A stretch of DNA of 8,717 nt from Rhodospirillaceae bacterium UBA3470 (lineage in GTDB: Bacteria > Pseudomonadota > Alphaproteobacteria > Rhodospirillales > Casp-alpha2), in the NCBI GenBank assembly GCA_002378125.1, contig DFRF01000064.1:6588-15304 (forward strand), in the 5' to 3' direction. The notes under the pieces were generated by a model. It ran no database searches. It saw only the letters and a program-made list of their open reading frames with translations, and was not told where the DNA came from. Each line of letters begins with the position of its first letter. The first letter of the stretch is position 1. The position numbers and the translations under genes are program-made. Below are positions 7,057-8,717 of this stretch, one piece after another.

Positions 7057-7070
7057 CGAAACCGGCGTCA
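7051..7070. repeat. Perfect 8+8 inverted repeat with 4-base loop in the divergent intergenic region
   Basis: TGACGCCG (7051-7058), AAAC loop, CGGCGTCA (7063-7070): every base pairs. It is GC-rich enough to form a stable hairpin, but neither strand has a run of T after it, so it is not a standard rho-independent terminator. It overlaps the first Pho-box-like unit (7046-7056), which suggests an operator for a dimeric regulator or a hairpin in the leader of one of the divergent genes. Confidence 0.5.
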
Positions 7071-7128
7071 GCGGAATCTTTACTTTTCAGCTTTTGAGAA
7101 ACTCGTATCCTTAGTCATCTAGAATCCT

Positions 7129-7134
7129 GGGAGG
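7129..7134 (+). promoter_or_regulatory. Shine-Dalgarno of the hyuB-like gene
   Basis: GGGAGG lies eight bases before the ATG at 7143 and fixes that start codon. No alternative in-frame start with a comparable site is seen upstream. Confidence 0.8.
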
Positions 7135-7142
7135 TCCCGCAC

Positions 7143-8717
7143 ATGCCAACCATCGACGACCCCATCGCCTTCGAATTGTTCAAGAATTCCATATTCTCCA
7201 TCGCCGATGAAATGGCATTGACGATCTGCCGAACCACCTATTCCGGCGTGTTGCGCGACAACATGGATTTTTCCACAGCCTTTGCCGACAAGAATGGGAA
7301 GCTGGTCGCTCAGGGGCTTACGTTGCCGGCGCACCTAGGATCGATCCCGACGGCCTTGGAAGTCGTGGTCAAACGCTTTGGTGAAGCGATGCAACCCGAA
7401 GACATGTACATCATGAACGACCCCTTCGATGGCGGCATGCATCTGCCCGACATCTTCATTTTTAAACCCATCTTCTGTGAGGGCGATCGGATCGCCTTCG
7501 CCGCCACCATTTGCCACCATGCCGACGTGGGCGGCAGGGTGCCAGGATCAAACGCGTCGGATTCCACCGAGATTTATCAAGAAGGCCTTCGTATTCCGCC
7601 CATGAAGCTCTATGACCAAGGCAAACTGAACGAGACGCTCTGGATGCTCATCGAGAAGAACGTCCGCATCCCGGTCCAAGTCTTCGGCGACCTACGGGCT
7701 CAATTGGCCGCCTGTCATATCGCCGAACGCCAGTTCCTAGAAGTGATCGAGCGCTACGGCGTCGATACCGTGGGAGTCTATATGGAAGAGATCATCGACT
7801 ACGCCGAGCGCCTGACCCGCGCGGCGGTCGCCGAACTCCCTGACGGCACCTACTGCTTCGAAGACTGGATCGACGACGACGGCATCGACGTGGACCGGCC
7901 GATCCGGCTTTACGTTACTATCACCAAGAAGGGTGACCAGATGCACGTGGACTGGGACGGTAGTTCGGAACAGGTAAAAGGCGCCATCAACAACACATTG
8001 TCTTTCACCAAAGCGGCCAGCTACACGGGCATCCGATCCATCCTGCCTGACGGTATCCCCAACAACGAAGGCGTTTTCCGGGTGATCGACGTGACCGCGC
8101 CCGCCGGCACTATCGCCAACGGCGTTTTGCCCGCCGCCTGCGCAGCACGAGGCCTGACCGGATTCCGCATGGTGGATTGCATGCTTGGAGCGTTGTCAAA
8201 GATGTGCCCGGACAAGGTTTGCGCCGCATCTGACGGCGGCAACTCCGGCGTGTCGATCGGCGGCTATGACGCGGACCGTAATCCCTACATCTACGTGGAT
8301 TTCGCCTGCGGCACCTGGGGCGGCCGGCCCTGGGCAGACGGGTTGCAAGGAAACTCTAACATGTTCGCGAACATGGCGTCTCAGTCCGTGGAGGTCATAG
8401 AGGCGGAGCAACCTGTGGAGATCCTAGCCTACGAACTGCTCCCCGACCGGGCGGGCGCCGGCAAGTTCCGGGGTGGCGCACCCTATTATCGGGAATACCG
8501 TTTCACCGAACGCGAAGCCGTCCTGCAGGTCCGCACGGACCGCTCGCGCTTCCGCCCCTATGGCCTCTACGGCGGTCAGCCAGGACAGCGCTCGGCCAAC
8601 TACCTAAACCCAGAAGGCGCGAATGAGAAGCTTGCTTCCAAGCCGACCATTAACATCACTAACGGCGACGTGTTTCGTCACGAACTGGCCGGCGGCGGCG
8701 GTTGGGGTGACCCGTTA
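7143..8717 (+). CDS. hyuB: Hydantoinase B/oxoprolinase family protein, C-terminus cut by window edge
   Basis: Member of the HyuB family: N-methylhydantoinase B subunit, the C-terminal half of 5-oxoprolinase, and the acetone carboxylase alpha-type subunit. These cytosolic enzymes work with an ATP-binding HyuA partner to open or carboxylate small substrates. All 525 codons to the edge are open. Motifs: DPIAFELFKNSIFSIADEM near the N-terminus, LRDNMDFSTA (37-46), NDPFDGGMHLPD (92-103) and CHHADVGG (124-131), whose His and Asp residues are the probable metal site, then EGLRIPP (147-153), and GGGGWGDPL (517-525). That last motif lies near the end in relatives, so perhaps 20-70 residues are missing. 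The substrate cannot be told from this subunit: hydantoin, 5-oxoproline and ketone branches are all possible. The gene is first after a divergent promoter region; no hyuA is upstream, so a partner would be downstream or elsewhere. Codon use looks native. Confidence 0.92.
   Translation, partial: MPTIDDPIAFELFKNSIFSIADEMALTICRTTYSGVLRDNMDFSTAFADKNGKLVAQGLTLPAHLGSIPTALEVVVKRFGEAMQPEDMYIMNDPFDGGMHLPDIFIFKPIFCEGDRIAFAATICHHADVGGRVPGSNASDSTEIYQEGLRIPPMKLYDQGKLNETLWMLIEKNVRIPVQVFGDLRAQLAACHIAERQFLEVIERYGVDTVGVYMEEIIDYAERLTRAAVAELPDGTYCFEDWIDDDGIDVDRPIRLYVTITKKGDQMHVDWDGSSEQVKGAINNTLSFTKAASYTGIRSILPDGIPNNEGVFRVIDVTAPAGTIANGVLPAACAARGLTGFRMVDCMLGALSKMCPDKVCAASDGGNSGVSIGGYDADRNPYIYVDFACGTWGGRPWADGLQGNSNMFANMASQSVEVIEAEQPVEILAYELLPDRAGAGKFRGGAPYYREYRFTEREAVLQVRTDRSRFRPYGLYGGQPGQRSANYLNPEGANEKLASKPTINITNGDVFRHELAGGGGWGDPL

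Noticed and set aside
7051..7070. Rho-independent terminator
   Set aside because: The hairpin is perfect but no T-run follows on either strand, and it sits between divergent genes where no transcript should end.
1..8717. CRISPR arrays, tRNA or rRNA genes, transposases, defence-system genes
   Set aside because: No spaced direct repeats, no RNA gene signatures and no such protein motifs were found in any frame.

Overview
The window reads as ordinary chromosome of a Gram-negative bacterium, most likely an alphaproteobacterium of the Rhodospirillales kind. This rests on GC content in the high fifties by eye, exported proteins with Sec and Tat-like signals, and the flavour of the PstS-like and DegP-like remnants. 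The taxonomic call is an inference of moderate to low confidence.

Left part (1-4416, minus strand): three co-directional genes, transcribed right to left. A DUF1800 protein with a Sec-type signal is followed after 10 bases by a DUF1501 protein with a Tat-like signal. After a further 54 bases comes a UvrD/PcrA-type DNA helicase whose C-terminus lies beyond the left edge. DUF1800 and DUF1501 are a well-known but functionally uncharacterised exported pair. The helicase is probably just a downstream neighbour.

Middle (4417-6944): a decayed stretch around one intact gene. A plus-strand DegP-like (S1C) protease remnant keeps its signal peptide but carries an in-frame TAA and stops early. A minus-strand ClC-type chloride channel with a C-terminal CBS pair (ClcB type) is intact. 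Immediately upstream of it is a 100-codon 5' fragment of a PstS-like phosphate-binding protein gene, which still has its signal peptide, ribosome binding site and, further upstream, a PhoB-box-like set of three 11-base repeats. The fragment's stop is one base from the preferred clcB start, so the channel gene may have inherited a phosphate-starvation promoter.

Right part (6945-8717): a divergent regulatory region of about 200 bases with the Pho-box-like repeats and a perfect 8+8 hairpin/palindrome, then a plus-strand hydantoinase B/oxoprolinase-family gene with a good Shine-Dalgarno. It runs off the right edge just after the family's glycine-rich C-terminal motif. Its usual HyuA partner is not upstream.

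No RNA genes, CRISPR arrays, intact mobile elements or convincing rho-independent terminators were seen. I see no clearly new biological system. The most interesting point is the pstS remnant, Pho box and clcB junction.
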